Source: JAWSUT01 sp033549345
Lineage (GTDB): Bacteria; Bacillota; Dethiobacteria; Dethiobacterales; Dethiobacteraceae
NCBI GenBank assembly: GCA_033549345.1
Contig: JAWSUT010000019.1
Coordinates: forward strand, 1-61,916
Direction: 5' to 3'
DNA length: 61,916 nucleotides
Under the pieces are notes generated by a model. It saw only the letters and a program-made list of their open reading frames with translations, made no database searches and was not told where the DNA came from. Positions 49,563 to 58,096 of this stretch are shown here, one piece after another (the first letter of the stretch is position 1; every line of letters starts with the position of its first letter). The translations under genes were made by a program, and so were the position numbers.

Positions 49563-51356
49563 TTGACCAACACAGAGAATGTGGGTAGGATCGTCAAAGT
49601 TTCCGGCCCGCTTGTCGTCGCTGAAAATATGGCGGGCGCCAAAATGTTTGACGTGGTTCGCGTCAGCGACAAGCGTCTGATCGGAGAGATTATTGAAGTG
49701 CGCGGAGACCGCGCATCGATCCAGGTATACGAAGAGACCGGCGGCCTCGGCCCCGGAGAACCGGTTTATTCCACAGGCGCGGCCCTTTCTGTTGAACTTG
49801 GCCCCGGCCTGATCGAGTCGATTTACGATGGGATCCAGCGTCCCCTGGACGAAATTTATCACCAGGTCGGCGCCCGGATTACCCGCGGTGTTGAGGTGCA
49901 GTCCCTGCCGCGTGAGAAAAAATGGAACTTCGTGCCTACCGTCAGTGTCGGTGACGAAGTAACTGCCGGGGATGTCCTCGGTACCGTCCAGGAAACCACA
50001 CTGGTTGTTCACAGCATCATGGTGCCCCCGGGCCTTGGCGGCAAAGTAACATTCATCCACAGCGGCGAAGCCACCGTGGAAGCCACCGTTGCCAAGCTGG
50101 AACAGGACGGCAAAACCACAGATGTGACCATGCTGCAAAAGTGGCCTGTACGGAAAGGCCGCCCCTATCAGGAAAAACTCTCCCCCAACGAGCCGCTTCT
50201 GACCGGCCAGCGCGTTGTGGACATGTTCTTCCCCGTTGCCAAAGGCGGCGCCGCCTGCATCCCGGGACCGTTCGGCTCCGGTAAAACAGTGACCCAGCAC
50301 CAGCTCGCCAAGTGGGCTGACGCTGAAATCATCGTCTATGTAGGCTGCGGCGAACGCGGCAACGAAATGACCGACGTTCTAAACGAATTCCCGGAACTTA
50401 AAGACCCCAAATCCGGCGAGCCGCTGATGAAGCGGACCGTCCTGATTGCCAACACCTCAGACATGCCTGTGGCCGCCCGTGAAGCGTCCATTTACACAGG
50501 CATCACCATTGCCGAGTATTTCCGCGACATGGGTTACTCGGTGGCCTTGATGGCCGACTCCACCTCACGCTGGGCCGAAGCGCTCCGGGAAATCTCCGGC
50601 CGCCTCGAGGAAATGCCCGGTGAAGAAGGGTACCCGGCATACCTGGGTTCCCGTGTTGCCGAGTTCTATGAGCGGGCCGGTAAAGTTAACTGCCTGGGCA
50701 AAGAGGACCGCGTCGGTGCACTGACCGCTGTCGGCGCCGTTTCGCCTCCCGGTGGTGACCTCTCCGAGCCTGTTTCACAGAACACACTGCGGATTGTTAA
50801 AGTGTTCTGGGGTCTGGACGCCGCACTGGCGTACCGCCGTCACTTCCCGGCCATCAACTGGCTGCTGTCCTATTCACTCTACACCGACACCTTCGATGAC
50901 TTCTACCGCAACAACATCGGCGGCGAGTGGGTCGAACTGCGCGGCGAGGCCATGAAACTTCTGCAGGAAGAAGCGGAACTGGAAGAGATTGTCCGCCTGG
51001 TTGGTGTCGACGCTCTCTCCACCAAGGAACGCCTTACCCTGGAGACAGCCAAGTCCATCCGGGAAGACTTCCTGCACCAGAACTCCTTCCACGAAGTAGA
51101 CACTTACGCTTCCCTGGAAAAGCAGTTTAAGATGATGAGGCTGATCATGCTCTTCCACCACGAAGCCACACGGGCCACTGAACGCGGCGCCAACCTGATA
51201 GACATCCTGAACCTGCCGGTTCGTGACCAGATTGCCCGTGCCCGTTATATCGCCGAGACCGACATTGAGAATATCGATAAAATTGAAACTGCTGTGAAGG
51301 AACAGATCGCCGAACTCACTGCCGGCGACGAAGACTTCGAGCAGCAGTACGCGTAA
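49563..51356 (+). CDS. ntpA: V-type ATPase catalytic subunit A
   Basis: 597 residues. Beta-barrel (NVGRIVKVSGPLVVAENMAG), the long non-homologous insertion of A subunits (about 110-190), the P-loop GPFGSGKT at residues 235-242, the Walker B region SVALMADSTSRWAEALREIS with SGRLEEMPGEEGYPAYL. It is the ATP-hydrolysing or -forming subunit and pairs with B in the A3B3 head. It starts with TTG 49563, with GAGGGT about 9 bases upstream. Intact catalytic residues give no reason to doubt activity. Confidence 0.97.
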   Translation: MTNTENVGRIVKVSGPLVVAENMAGAKMFDVVRVSDKRLIGEIIEVRGDRASIQVYEETGGLGPGEPVYSTGAALSVELGPGLIESIYDGIQRPLDEIYHQVGARITRGVEVQSLPREKKWNFVPTVSVGDEVTAGDVLGTVQETTLVVHSIMVPPGLGGKVTFIHSGEATVEATVAKLEQDGKTTDVTMLQKWPVRKGRPYQEKLSPNEPLLTGQRVVDMFFPVAKGGAACIPGPFGSGKTVTQHQLAKWADAEIIVYVGCGERGNEMTDVLNEFPELKDPKSGEPLMKRTVLIANTSDMPVAAREASIYTGITIAEYFRDMGYSVALMADSTSRWAEALREISGRLEEMPGEEGYPAYLGSRVAEFYERAGKVNCLGKEDRVGALTAVGAVSPPGGDLSEPVSQNTLRIVKVFWGLDAALAYRRHFPAINWLLSYSLYTDTFDDFYRNNIGGEWVELRGEAMKLLQEEAELEEIVRLVGVDALSTKERLTLETAKSIREDFLHQNSFHEVDTYASLEKQFKMMRLIMLFHHEATRATERGANLIDILNLPVRDQIARARYIAETDIENIDKIETAVKEQIAELTAGDEDFEQQYA

Positions 51357-51374
51357 GAGGAAGGAGGAACCGCC

Positions 51375-52757
51375 ATGCAAAAAGAGTATCGCAGTGTTTC
51401 GGAAATCGTCGGCCCTTTAATGCTCGTTGAGCAAGTCGAAGGCATCAAGTTCGGCGAACTGGCCGAAATTGAACTGAAGGACGGTTCGACCCGCCGCGGC
51501 CGCGTGCTGGAAGTGAACCGTGACAAAGCGCTGGTACAGATCTTCGAAGGTTCCAGCGGTATGAACGTAAATGAATCCAAAGTCCGCTTCCTGGGCAAAG
51601 GTATCGAACTACCGGTGTCTATGGACATGCTGGGCCGCGTTTTCGACGGCTTGGGACGCCCCCGTGACAACGGTCCGAAAATTATCCCCGAGCAGCGCCT
51701 GGACATCAACGGCCTGCCGCTTAACCCCTATGCCAGAAACTACCCGTCCGAGTTTATTCAGACCGGTGTGTCCACCATTGACGGACTCAACACCCTGGTA
51801 CGGGGGCAGAAGCTTCCCATCTTCTCCGGCTCGGGTCTGCCGCACAACCGCCTGGCTGCGCAAATCGCCCGTCAGGCCAAGGTGCTCGGTACCGACGCCA
51901 AGTTCGCCCTGGTGTTTGCCGCCATGGGGATTACCTTCGAGGAAGCCGACTTCTTCATTTCCGACTTCCGTAAAACCGGCGCCATCGACAGGTCCGTGCT
52001 GTTTATCAACCTGGCCGACGACCCCGCCATTGAGCGGATCGCCACACCGCGGATGGCTCTGACCGCCGCTGAATACCTGGCGTATGAAAAAGGCATGCAC
52101 GTGCTGGTTATCCTGACGGACCTGACCAACTACGCCGAAGCGCTGCGGGAAATTTCCGCCGCACGTAAAGAAGTCCCCGGCCGCCGCGGTTATCCCGGTT
52201 ATCTCTACACCGACCTGGCCACGCTCTACGAGCGGGCCGGCCGGATCCGCGACCGTGAAGGCTCCATCACCCAGATTCCCATTCTGACCATGCCCGAAGA
52301 CGACAAGACGCACCCCATCCCTGACCTTACCGGTTATATCACCGAGGGCCAGATCATGCTGAACCGTTCCCTGAACCGTAAGGGAATCTATCCGCCGGTG
52401 GATGTGCTGCCGTCACTCTCCCGTCTGAAGGACAAAGGAATCGGCGCAGGCAAAACACGCGAGGATCACGCCGACGTTCTCAACCAGCTCTATGCCGGGT
52501 ATGCCCGCGGTAAAGAAGCAAAAGAACTGGCCGCCATTCTCGGTGAAGCAGCACTCTCCGACGCCGACAAACTGTTTGCCCGGTTTGCCGACGAGTTCGA
52601 GAACCGCTATATCAAACAGGGTGAAAACGAAGACCGTACCATTATTGACACCCTGACCATCGGTTGGGAACTGCTGGCCCTGCTGCCCCGCACAGAGCTC
52701 AAGCGGGTCCGCGACGAATATCTTGAAAAGTACCTGCCCGCCGACAAGGGGGAATAA
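51375..52757 (+). CDS. ntpB: V-type ATPase subunit B (nucleotide-binding, non-catalytic)
   Basis: 460 residues. EYRSVSEIVGPLMLVEQVEGI at the start, GLNTLVRGQKLPIFSGSGLPHN where the A subunit has its P-loop, VLTDLTNYAEALREISAARKE and GYPGYLYTDLATLYERAGR. The absence of a Walker A lysine is normal for B subunits. GGAGGAA lies before the ATG. Confidence 0.97.
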   Translation: MQKEYRSVSEIVGPLMLVEQVEGIKFGELAEIELKDGSTRRGRVLEVNRDKALVQIFEGSSGMNVNESKVRFLGKGIELPVSMDMLGRVFDGLGRPRDNGPKIIPEQRLDINGLPLNPYARNYPSEFIQTGVSTIDGLNTLVRGQKLPIFSGSGLPHNRLAAQIARQAKVLGTDAKFALVFAAMGITFEEADFFISDFRKTGAIDRSVLFINLADDPAIERIATPRMALTAAEYLAYEKGMHVLVILTDLTNYAEALREISAARKEVPGRRGYPGYLYTDLATLYERAGRIRDREGSITQIPILTMPEDDKTHPIPDLTGYITEGQIMLNRSLNRKGIYPPVDVLPSLSRLKDKGIGAGKTREDHADVLNQLYAGYARGKEAKELAAILGEAALSDADKLFARFADEFENRYIKQGENEDRTIIDTLTIGWELLALLPRTELKRVRDEYLEKYLPADKGE

Positions 52758-52760
52758 GGT

Positions 52761-53402
52761 ATGGAAGTTCAAGTAAACCCAACCCGGATGGAGTTTAACC
52801 GCTTAAAGGGCCGCCTCAAAATGGCCCAGCGCGGCCATAAACTCCTGAAAGACAAGCGCGACGAGCTGATGCGCGTCTTCCTGGAACTCATTCGTGAGAA
52901 CAAAGACCTGCGCACACGGGTGGAAGGACAGCTGTCCCGTTCTTTTGCCAACTTCCTGCTGGCCAGCGCCGTAATGAGCGGCGAGGTCCTGGAAGAGGCC
53001 ATCATGTATCCCAAGGCCGCGGTAAAAGTGGATGTGGAAACGGCCAACGTCATGAGCGTCAATGTTCCTAAAGTCATTCAGACCGAAGAAGAGGACCAGG
53101 ATAACGACGCCACACCGTACGGCTTTGCCAACACCTCCGGGGAACTCGACTCTTCCATCGCCACACTGGCTGAAGTCCTGCCGCATTTAATTCACCTTGC
53201 GGAACTGGAAAAGTCGGTCTATCTTCTGGCTGAAGAGATCGACAAAACCCGCCGGCGCGTTAACGCCCTGGAACACGTACTCATTCCCCAGCTGGAACAG
53301 ACCATTAAATATATCCGCATGAAGCTGGACGAGAACGAGCGGGGCGCCCTGGTACGTCTGATGAAAATCAAAGACATCGTCCGCGGAGAAGACTACGCCT
53401 AA
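52761..53402 (+). CDS. ntpD: V-type ATPase subunit D (central rotor shaft)
   Basis: 213 residues, two long helices packed as a coiled coil. NPTRMEFNRLKGRLKMAQRG at the start and KTRRRVNALEHVLIPQLEQT-like C-terminal helix are diagnostic of subunit D, which turns inside the A3B3 head. It is the last gene of the operon; a strong terminator follows after 17 bases. Confidence 0.96.
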   Translation: MEVQVNPTRMEFNRLKGRLKMAQRGHKLLKDKRDELMRVFLELIRENKDLRTRVEGQLSRSFANFLLASAVMSGEVLEEAIMYPKAAVKVDVETANVMSVNVPKVIQTEEEDQDNDATPYGFANTSGELDSSIATLAEVLPHLIHLAELEKSVYLLAEEIDKTRRRVNALEHVLIPQLEQTIKYIRMKLDENERGALVRLMKIKDIVRGEDYA

Positions 53403-53419
53403 ACAAAATCATCACTAAG

Positions 53420-53446
53420 CCGCCGTGCCAACCACGGCGGCTTTTC
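53420..53446 (+). terminator. Terminator of the V-ATPase operon
   Basis: GCCGCCGTG / CACGGCGGC, 9-bp perfect stem with a 5-base loop, followed by TTTTCC. Confidence 0.85.
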
Positions 53447-53549
53447 CTTTAACCCCTGCAAAAAGAAACAGATCTGTTTGCAAAAATTTTTTCATGTTCT
53501 CCAATTTTCCAGAAAAAAATAAAAGGATATCTGAAAAGGGCGGCGAAAT

Positions 53550-53578
53550 AGTAACACTAATATAATTTTTGTGTTACT
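53550..53578 (+). promoter_or_regulatory. Promoter -10 enclosed in a perfect inverted repeat (candidate metal-regulator operator)
   Basis: AGTAACAC (53550-53557) and GTGTTACT (53571-53578) are perfectly inverted around 13 bases that contain TATAAT (53561-53566). A dimeric protein bound here would block the promoter of the following lipoprotein gene. NikR operators in delta-proteobacteria are, as I recall, built from GTGTTAC and GTAACAC half-sites about 13-14 bases apart, but in the other order; NikR is encoded in this window. Confidence 0.6.
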
Positions 53579-53591
53579 AGGGAGGTTGCAA

Positions 53592-54395
53592 ATGATGCAA
53601 GGTAAGTACCGCTTCACTGTAATTTTTGTGCTGTTCATGTTATTGCTTGTTCTCGCCGGCTGCGGTCAGAACGATGTCCCTGCGGAAGAAACAGGGACGC
53701 TGGTCTTTACCGCCAACGGAGAAGAGTTTATCCGCGACGGGTTTGAGTCAAAGGATGGCTGGGAAATGGATTTCTCCCATGCGTATATTACCCTCTCCGA
53801 AATCACGGCGTATATTACCGACCCCGCCTATGATGTGGCTGACGGCTGGGAGATTAACGCCCAAGAGACCGTAACTCTGCCGGGTACATTTACTGTGGAT
53901 TTGGCTGCGGTTGATGCCGACCCCGCAATCCTGGGGCAGCAGGACGCTGTGCCCGCCGGGCACTACAATGCCCTGTCCTGGGCGATGGTCAGGGCACAGG
54001 ACGGCCCCGCCGACGGTTACATGCTGCTGTTGACAGGTACAGCCACCCGGGACGGCGAGACAATCAACTTTACTCTGCACTTTGAAGAGGAACTGGAGTC
54101 CCGGGGCGGCGAATACATCGGCGATGAACGTAAAGGGATTGTCAACGCCGGCGACAGTGCCGACGTGGAAGCCACCTTCCACTTTGACCACCTTTTCGGT
54201 GACGCCGGAGAGGACCTGGGCGAAGAACTCAATCAAAAAGCTCTGGGCTTCGATCCATTCGCCGCGCTGGCCAAAGACGGGGAACTGAATATGTCCTCGA
54301 CAGACCTGTCCGCGGGTGACTATGAAAAACTTAAAACCATTTTCCTCAATCTGGCCCATTTGGGTGAAGCGCACAGTCTGACCCGCTTTCGCTAA
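53592..54395 (+). CDS. Lipoprotein, possibly linked to metal uptake (unrecognised function)
   Basis: About 267 residues. Lipoprotein signal (VIFVLFMLLLVLAGC) with lipobox LAGC. The mature part is acidic, with FIRDGFESKDGWEMDFSHAYI, VPAGHYNALSWAMVRAQ, GDERKGIVNAGDSADVEATFHFDHLFGD and AHLGEAH near the end. Several His/Asp/Glu-rich spots could bind a metal. I recall similar proteins in Desulfitobacterium-like genomes but no proven function. The neighbour resembles NikL. ATG 53592 has GGGAGG 6 bases upstream; ATG 53595 is possible. Confidence 0.7.
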   Translation: MMQGKYRFTVIFVLFMLLLVLAGCGQNDVPAEETGTLVFTANGEEFIRDGFESKDGWEMDFSHAYITLSEITAYITDPAYDVADGWEINAQETVTLPGTFTVDLAAVDADPAILGQQDAVPAGHYNALSWAMVRAQDGPADGYMLLLTGTATRDGETINFTLHFEEELESRGGEYIGDERKGIVNAGDSADVEATFHFDHLFGDAGEDLGEELNQKALGFDPFAALAKDGELNMSSTDLSAGDYEKLKTIFLNLAHLGEAHSLTRFR

Positions 54396-54419
54396 CGTGC
54401 CGGAAACGGAGTGACCTCA

Positions 54420-54860
54420 ATGAAGAAAGTTGTGCCCATACTAACGCTTTTGCTGCTAACGGCCCTGCTCTTTCTGCCGGCTGCCTATGCCCACGGGGTT
54501 GTGATAACCCCGCAGTTTAACGGAACTGAAGTGGAATTGCTCTGCACCTATGATGACGGTAAGATTCTGGCCGGAGCAAGGATCGACGTATTCGCGCCGA
54601 ATGAACCTTCAATTCCTTATCTGCAGGGTGAAACAGGCCAAAACGGTGAGTTTGTCTTTACGCCCGATACGGCCCGGCCCGGAGAATGGGTGGTGCGGGC
54701 CAGGCTTGACGGCCACGGCGGAATGACCCGCATTACAATAGATAGCCACCGGTATTTCTGGAGCACCTTTTCCACTACTCACTGGCTGATGGTGGCGGCT
54801 ACAGCAGCCTTTACACTTGCTGCTGTCTGGTTGTTTATCCTGACAAAACGAACAGTTTAA
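54420..54860 (+). CDS. NikL-like periplasmic/membrane protein with N-terminal histidine
   Basis: 146 residues. Signal peptide (VPILTLLLLTALLFLPAAYA) with likely cleavage before His, giving a mature start HGVVITP. Then a beta-sandwich carboxypeptidase-regulatory-like domain (CTYDDGKILAGARIDVFAPN, GETGQNGEFVFTPDTARPGE, RLDGHGGMTRI) and a C-terminal membrane helix (LMVAATAAFTLAAVWLFIL). This layout matches NikL/CbiM-associated proteins of nickel and cobalt uptake. No NikM/NikQ/NikO transport genes follow, which is odd. It starts 24 bases after the lipoprotein gene and is probably co-transcribed. Confidence 0.65.
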   Translation: MKKVVPILTLLLLTALLFLPAAYAHGVVITPQFNGTEVELLCTYDDGKILAGARIDVFAPNEPSIPYLQGETGQNGEFVFTPDTARPGEWVVRARLDGHGGMTRITIDSHRYFWSTFSTTHWLMVAATAAFTLAAVWLFILTKRTV

Positions 54861-54883
54861 GCTTCTTTGCTGCATCATTGGGT

Positions 54884-54921
54884 AAGACAGGCGGTTCTTT
54901 TGCCTGTCTTGCTCCTTTTTT
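54884..54921 (+). terminator. Terminator after NikL-like gene
   Basis: AAGACAGGC / GCCTGTCTT, 9-bp perfect stem, 9-base loop, then GCTCC and seven Ts. Confidence 0.75.
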
Positions 54922-55030
54922 TGAACTTGAAAACGGGACCTGAGTAACCTTATGTGAATGAAATAATCTGAAAATTTAGACAATTAAAATTGAAATGGCC
55001 TGACAACTCTGCTCTAGTAGGATATAAAAG

Positions 55031-55054
55031 ACCGCAGTTCACGTGAACTGCGGT
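55031..55054 (-). terminator. Terminator of the PhoU-like gene
   Basis: ACCGCAGTTCAC / GTGAACTGCGGT, a perfect 12+12 palindrome. On the minus strand CTTTTAT follows, after the PhoU-like gene. Confidence 0.7.
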
Positions 55055-55065
55055 TCTTGTATTTA

Positions 55066-55680
55066 CTATGCGCCGGGAATGCCTTTGTCGCAGACAAGCG
55101 CTTTAAAGTGCCAGAGGATGTCCTGCAGGTGCTGCAGCATCTGCATATAAATAATCGAAGCTTTGGGATGACATTTCCCTTTGCAAAGCCTGTCTTCATG
55201 AAAAGCAGTGCTGTTTGCCGCATTCTTTCGCAGCTCGTCTGCTTCTTTTTCGACGTGGGAGACAATCAGGGCGTTGCAGGTGCGCAGGCCGTCGGCCACA
55301 TGAGGCAGAAGGTCGATTGTCCGGCGCAGCAGGTCATCCATCTCCGCCACAGCTTCATCACTGAAAAGTATTTTCTCGCCGATCTTTTTTTCCACCTGAT
55401 TGGCCAGGCGAACTAAGTCATAGAATATTTTACTTAAGTTAATGGCAGTAGCCTGTACGGAAAGAGCCTCTTCGCCACCGCCCATCTCAGCAGCAGCCTC
55501 ATAAAAATTTACCAGGCTCTGACGGATTGTTTTGTTGGCCTCTTCTAATGTCTGCCGGTATTTTAGGGAAAGACGGTTTTTCATAAATGCGGTATGTACT
55601 TCTTTAAACAACCCATTGAGCAGGGAAACAGTTTTTTCCATTTCCTTTACGGCAGAGGTACTGATTATTTTCTTGTTCAT
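55066..55680 (-). CDS. PhoU-like helical protein
   Basis: 204 residues, all-helical and charged, with repeated PhoU-type patterns such as YDLVRLANQVEKKIGEKILF, EAVAEMDDLLRRTIDLL and IVSHVEKEADELR. It lacks a transporter domain. The C-terminal CKGKCHPKASIIYMQMLQHL with three Cys/His residues is distinctive. It resembles the C-terminal part of the Na/Pi transporter at 30.5 kb and may modulate it or bind metal clusters as PhoU proteins do. The gene points against the operons on both sides. AGAGGAGG precedes the ATG. Confidence 0.6.
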   Translation of the reverse strand: MNKKIISTSAVKEMEKTVSLLNGLFKEVHTAFMKNRLSLKYRQTLEEANKTIRQSLVNFYEAAAEMGGGEEALSVQATAINLSKIFYDLVRLANQVEKKIGEKILFSDEAVAEMDDLLRRTIDLLPHVADGLRTCNALIVSHVEKEADELRKNAANSTAFHEDRLCKGKCHPKASIIYMQMLQHLQDILWHFKALVCDKGIPGA

Positions 55681-55899
55681 TTTATTCCTCCTCTATTTGT
55701 GTCAGGCCGCCAGCACCGGTAACCTTTCTATAACGGTATTATAGCACAATTATCCACATGCTACCACGCAACATTCATGAAAAATCCCTTACATCTTGCA
55801 ACGACCCGGCGGTCTCTTTTTTTTTCTCTCTTCATATACATCATTAAGGTTTAAATCGGGAAAAAATTGCCAACCCTATAGAGTGAGAGGGGTGAGGAA

Positions 55900-56652
55900 G
55901 TGAAACATACAAAAAAAATAGTCCTGCTGCTGTGCCTTGTGGCCATCCTGGTGACGGTGTACAGGCTTCCCCGCCGGGAAATGGCCGGAACCGAAGCGCT
56001 GGAAGCACTGCTTCTAACGACCGGGGCCGAGATCGTAGAAGGCGAAGTGCAGTACTATGCGGTGTTAAACGAAGAGTATCAAACGATGAGTGAGCTGGAA
56101 GCCATCCTGTTAAATGTAGCCGATCTTCTGGGTCTGGACGGCGGAGAGGTCCAGCACAGTTCAGGCGAGACCTTTCGGGTCTTGGATGTCACCGGACAGA
56201 CAACATTGGGCACCGATACCCATATCGTTGTCCAGAGCAATCCCGGCGGCCCTGACGCGGGTATGGGCCCGCAGACATACCTACTGGTCGTCTGCCGCGA
56301 TTCATCCATCACCAATATCGAATCAGCGGTACAGGGCCTGAGTGAACTGCTTAAGCCTTCGGCTCCCGAGGGACAGCTCAGCTATTACCTGACAGGCGAA
56401 CTGCCGGGCCGGCGCTCCCCGGAGGAAATGGAAAACCTGGCCCAAACGGCACTTTCTGCCGTCCGCGGCCGCGTGATTGAAGGCATGTGGGAAGAAGACA
56501 TCATCAGTCTCACAGCCTACACACCGCTAATCGACCGCCACATGAGTGTGGACGGAGAAAAGTTCAATTTAAATATCGCCGTCCGTTACGATGATTACCA
56601 TGACAAAACCGTACTCTGGGCCGGTTTCCCGCTGATCCACGGTTCATATTAA
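55900..56652 (+). CDS. ywmB: YwmB-family secreted protein
   Basis: 250 residues. N-terminal hydrophobic signal (KIVLLLCLVAILVTVY), then a two-domain fold with VEGEVQYYAVLNEEYQTMSE, HIVVQSNPGG and VRGRVIEGMWEEDIISLTAYTP, as in YwmB of Bacillus, whose structure recalls a TATA-binding protein fold. Its role is unknown, with some link to the wall or sporulation because of the murA-spoIID neighbourhood. GTG 55900 with GAGGGGTGAGG upstream. In Bacillus ywmB lies between the atp operon and murAA, the same place as here. Confidence 0.82.
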   Translation: MKHTKKIVLLLCLVAILVTVYRLPRREMAGTEALEALLLTTGAEIVEGEVQYYAVLNEEYQTMSELEAILLNVADLLGLDGGEVQHSSGETFRVLDVTGQTTLGTDTHIVVQSNPGGPDAGMGPQTYLLVVCRDSSITNIESAVQGLSELLKPSAPEGQLSYYLTGELPGRRSPEEMENLAQTALSAVRGRVIEGMWEEDIISLTAYTPLIDRHMSVDGEKFNLNIAVRYDDYHDKTVLWAGFPLIHGSY

Positions 56653-56748
56653 AAAATTTTAACAGGAAAAACCAGCAAATGGGTAACATAAACACCCTCC
56701 TCTCATCAAAAGATAAAATATCCGGAATTGGAGGGAGGTCGAAATTAT

Positions 56749-58017
56749 GTGAATGGCATCATAACAGTTGAAGGTGGCGTGCCGCTCTCGGGACGCGTAC
56801 GTGTGGAAGGCGCTAAAAACGCCTGTCTGCCGATTATCGCAGCTGCTCTTTTAAGTGAAAAGCAGGTTGTCCTGTATGACATCCCTCCGTTGGACGATGT
56901 CTACACCATGTGCCGCGTTCTGCAGGCACTGGGTGCACACACTGAGTACATTCCCGCAGAAAAAAAATTGATCATTGAATCCGGAAAGCTCGAAAAAGGC
57001 GAGGCGCCATACGACCTGGTCCGGAGAATGCGGGCCTCGTTTCTGGTCATCGGCCCCCTTTTGGCCCGGACAGGCCGTGCCCGCGTTTCCCTCCCCGGCG
57101 GCTGTGCCATCGGGATCCGCCCCATCGACCTGCACCTCAAAGGCCTCAAAAGTATGGGAGCGGAAGTAGTCATCGGCCACGGCTACATCGAGACAATCAC
57201 AGACAAGCTGGCAGGCGCCAGAGTCTACCTGGACTTTCCCAGCGTAGGCGCCACAGAAAACATTATGATGGCCGCATCACTGGCCGAGGGTATCACTGTC
57301 ATTGAAAACGCCGCCGAAGAACCGGAAGTAGTGGACCTGGCCCGTTTTATCAACTCCATGGGCGGCCGCGTTATCGGTGCCGGCACAGACACCATCCGCA
57401 TCCACGGCGTACAAAAACTCTCCGGCTGTGAATACACCGTGATTCCCGACCGTATTGAAGCAGGCACATATATGGTGGGTGCCGCCATCACAGGCGGCGA
57501 AGTAACGGTGGAAAATGTCATCCCCGCACACTTAACCCCACTCATCGCCAAGCTGAAAGAAGCCGGCTGTGATATTCTTGAAGAAGAAGTACTCATCCAT
57601 ATCCGCAGAAACGGCCCCATCCGGGCTGTAGACTTAAAAACACTTCCCTACCCCGGATTTCCCACCGACCTGCAGTCCCCGATGATGGCCCTTTTGACCA
57701 TGGCCCAGGGAACATCTGTCATCACGGAGACTGTGTTTGAAAACCGCTTCATGCATGTGGACGAACTGCGCCGTATGGGTGCACACATTAAAATTGAGAG
57801 CCACTGCGCTGTCGTCTCCGGCCGAGAACGCCTGCTGGGCGCTCCCGTCAAGGCCACCGACCTGCGTGCCGGCGCCGCCCTCGTCTTAGCCGGCCTGGCC
57901 GCAACCGGCCGCACCGACGTCAGCGCCATCCACCATATTGACCGTGGCTACTGGCAATTCACAGAAAAACTGGCCGGCCTCGGCGCCCAGATTCACAGAA
58001 CAGAACAGCCGCATTAG
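56749..58017 (+). CDS. murA: UDP-N-acetylglucosamine 1-carboxyvinyltransferase MurA
   Basis: 422 residues, the inside-out alpha/beta-barrel family. Visible: GGVPLSGRVRVEGAKNACLPI, the active-site loop LPGGCAIGIRPIDLH with Cys119, and AAITGGEVTVENV and TVFENRFMHVDEL. It adds phosphoenolpyruvate to UDP-GlcNAc as the first committed step of peptidoglycan synthesis. The presence of Cys rather than Asp at 119 predicts fosfomycin sensitivity of the enzyme. GTG 56749 follows GGAGGGAGG by about 10 bases. Confidence 0.95.
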   Translation: MNGIITVEGGVPLSGRVRVEGAKNACLPIIAAALLSEKQVVLYDIPPLDDVYTMCRVLQALGAHTEYIPAEKKLIIESGKLEKGEAPYDLVRRMRASFLVIGPLLARTGRARVSLPGGCAIGIRPIDLHLKGLKSMGAEVVIGHGYIETITDKLAGARVYLDFPSVGATENIMMAASLAEGITVIENAAEEPEVVDLARFINSMGGRVIGAGTDTIRIHGVQKLSGCEYTVIPDRIEAGTYMVGAAITGGEVTVENVIPAHLTPLIAKLKEAGCDILEEEVLIHIRRNGPIRAVDLKTLPYPGFPTDLQSPMMALLTMAQGTSVITETVFENRFMHVDELRRMGAHIKIESHCAVVSGRERLLGAPVKATDLRAGAALVLAGLAATGRTDVSAIHHIDRGYWQFTEKLAGLGAQIHRTEQPH

Positions 58018-58033
58018 CGGCTGTTCTGTTTTT
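58003..58033 (+). terminator. Terminator overlapping the murA stop codon
   Basis: GAACAGCCGC-ATTA-GCGGCTGTTC at 58003-58026, then TGTTTTTT. The last codons and the stop of murA lie inside the stem and loop. Confidence 0.85.
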
Positions 58034-58096
58034 TGGTTCTACCTGCCTCCGTTCAGGCATATCTATATCTAGTCCCTGGACAAAGGAGGCCCTCTT

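Noticed and set aside
58037..58066. Possible sigma-E promoter before spoIID (GCATATCTATATC)
   Set aside because: Only part of the -10 fits and no -35 is found at the right distance, although sigma-E control would be expected.
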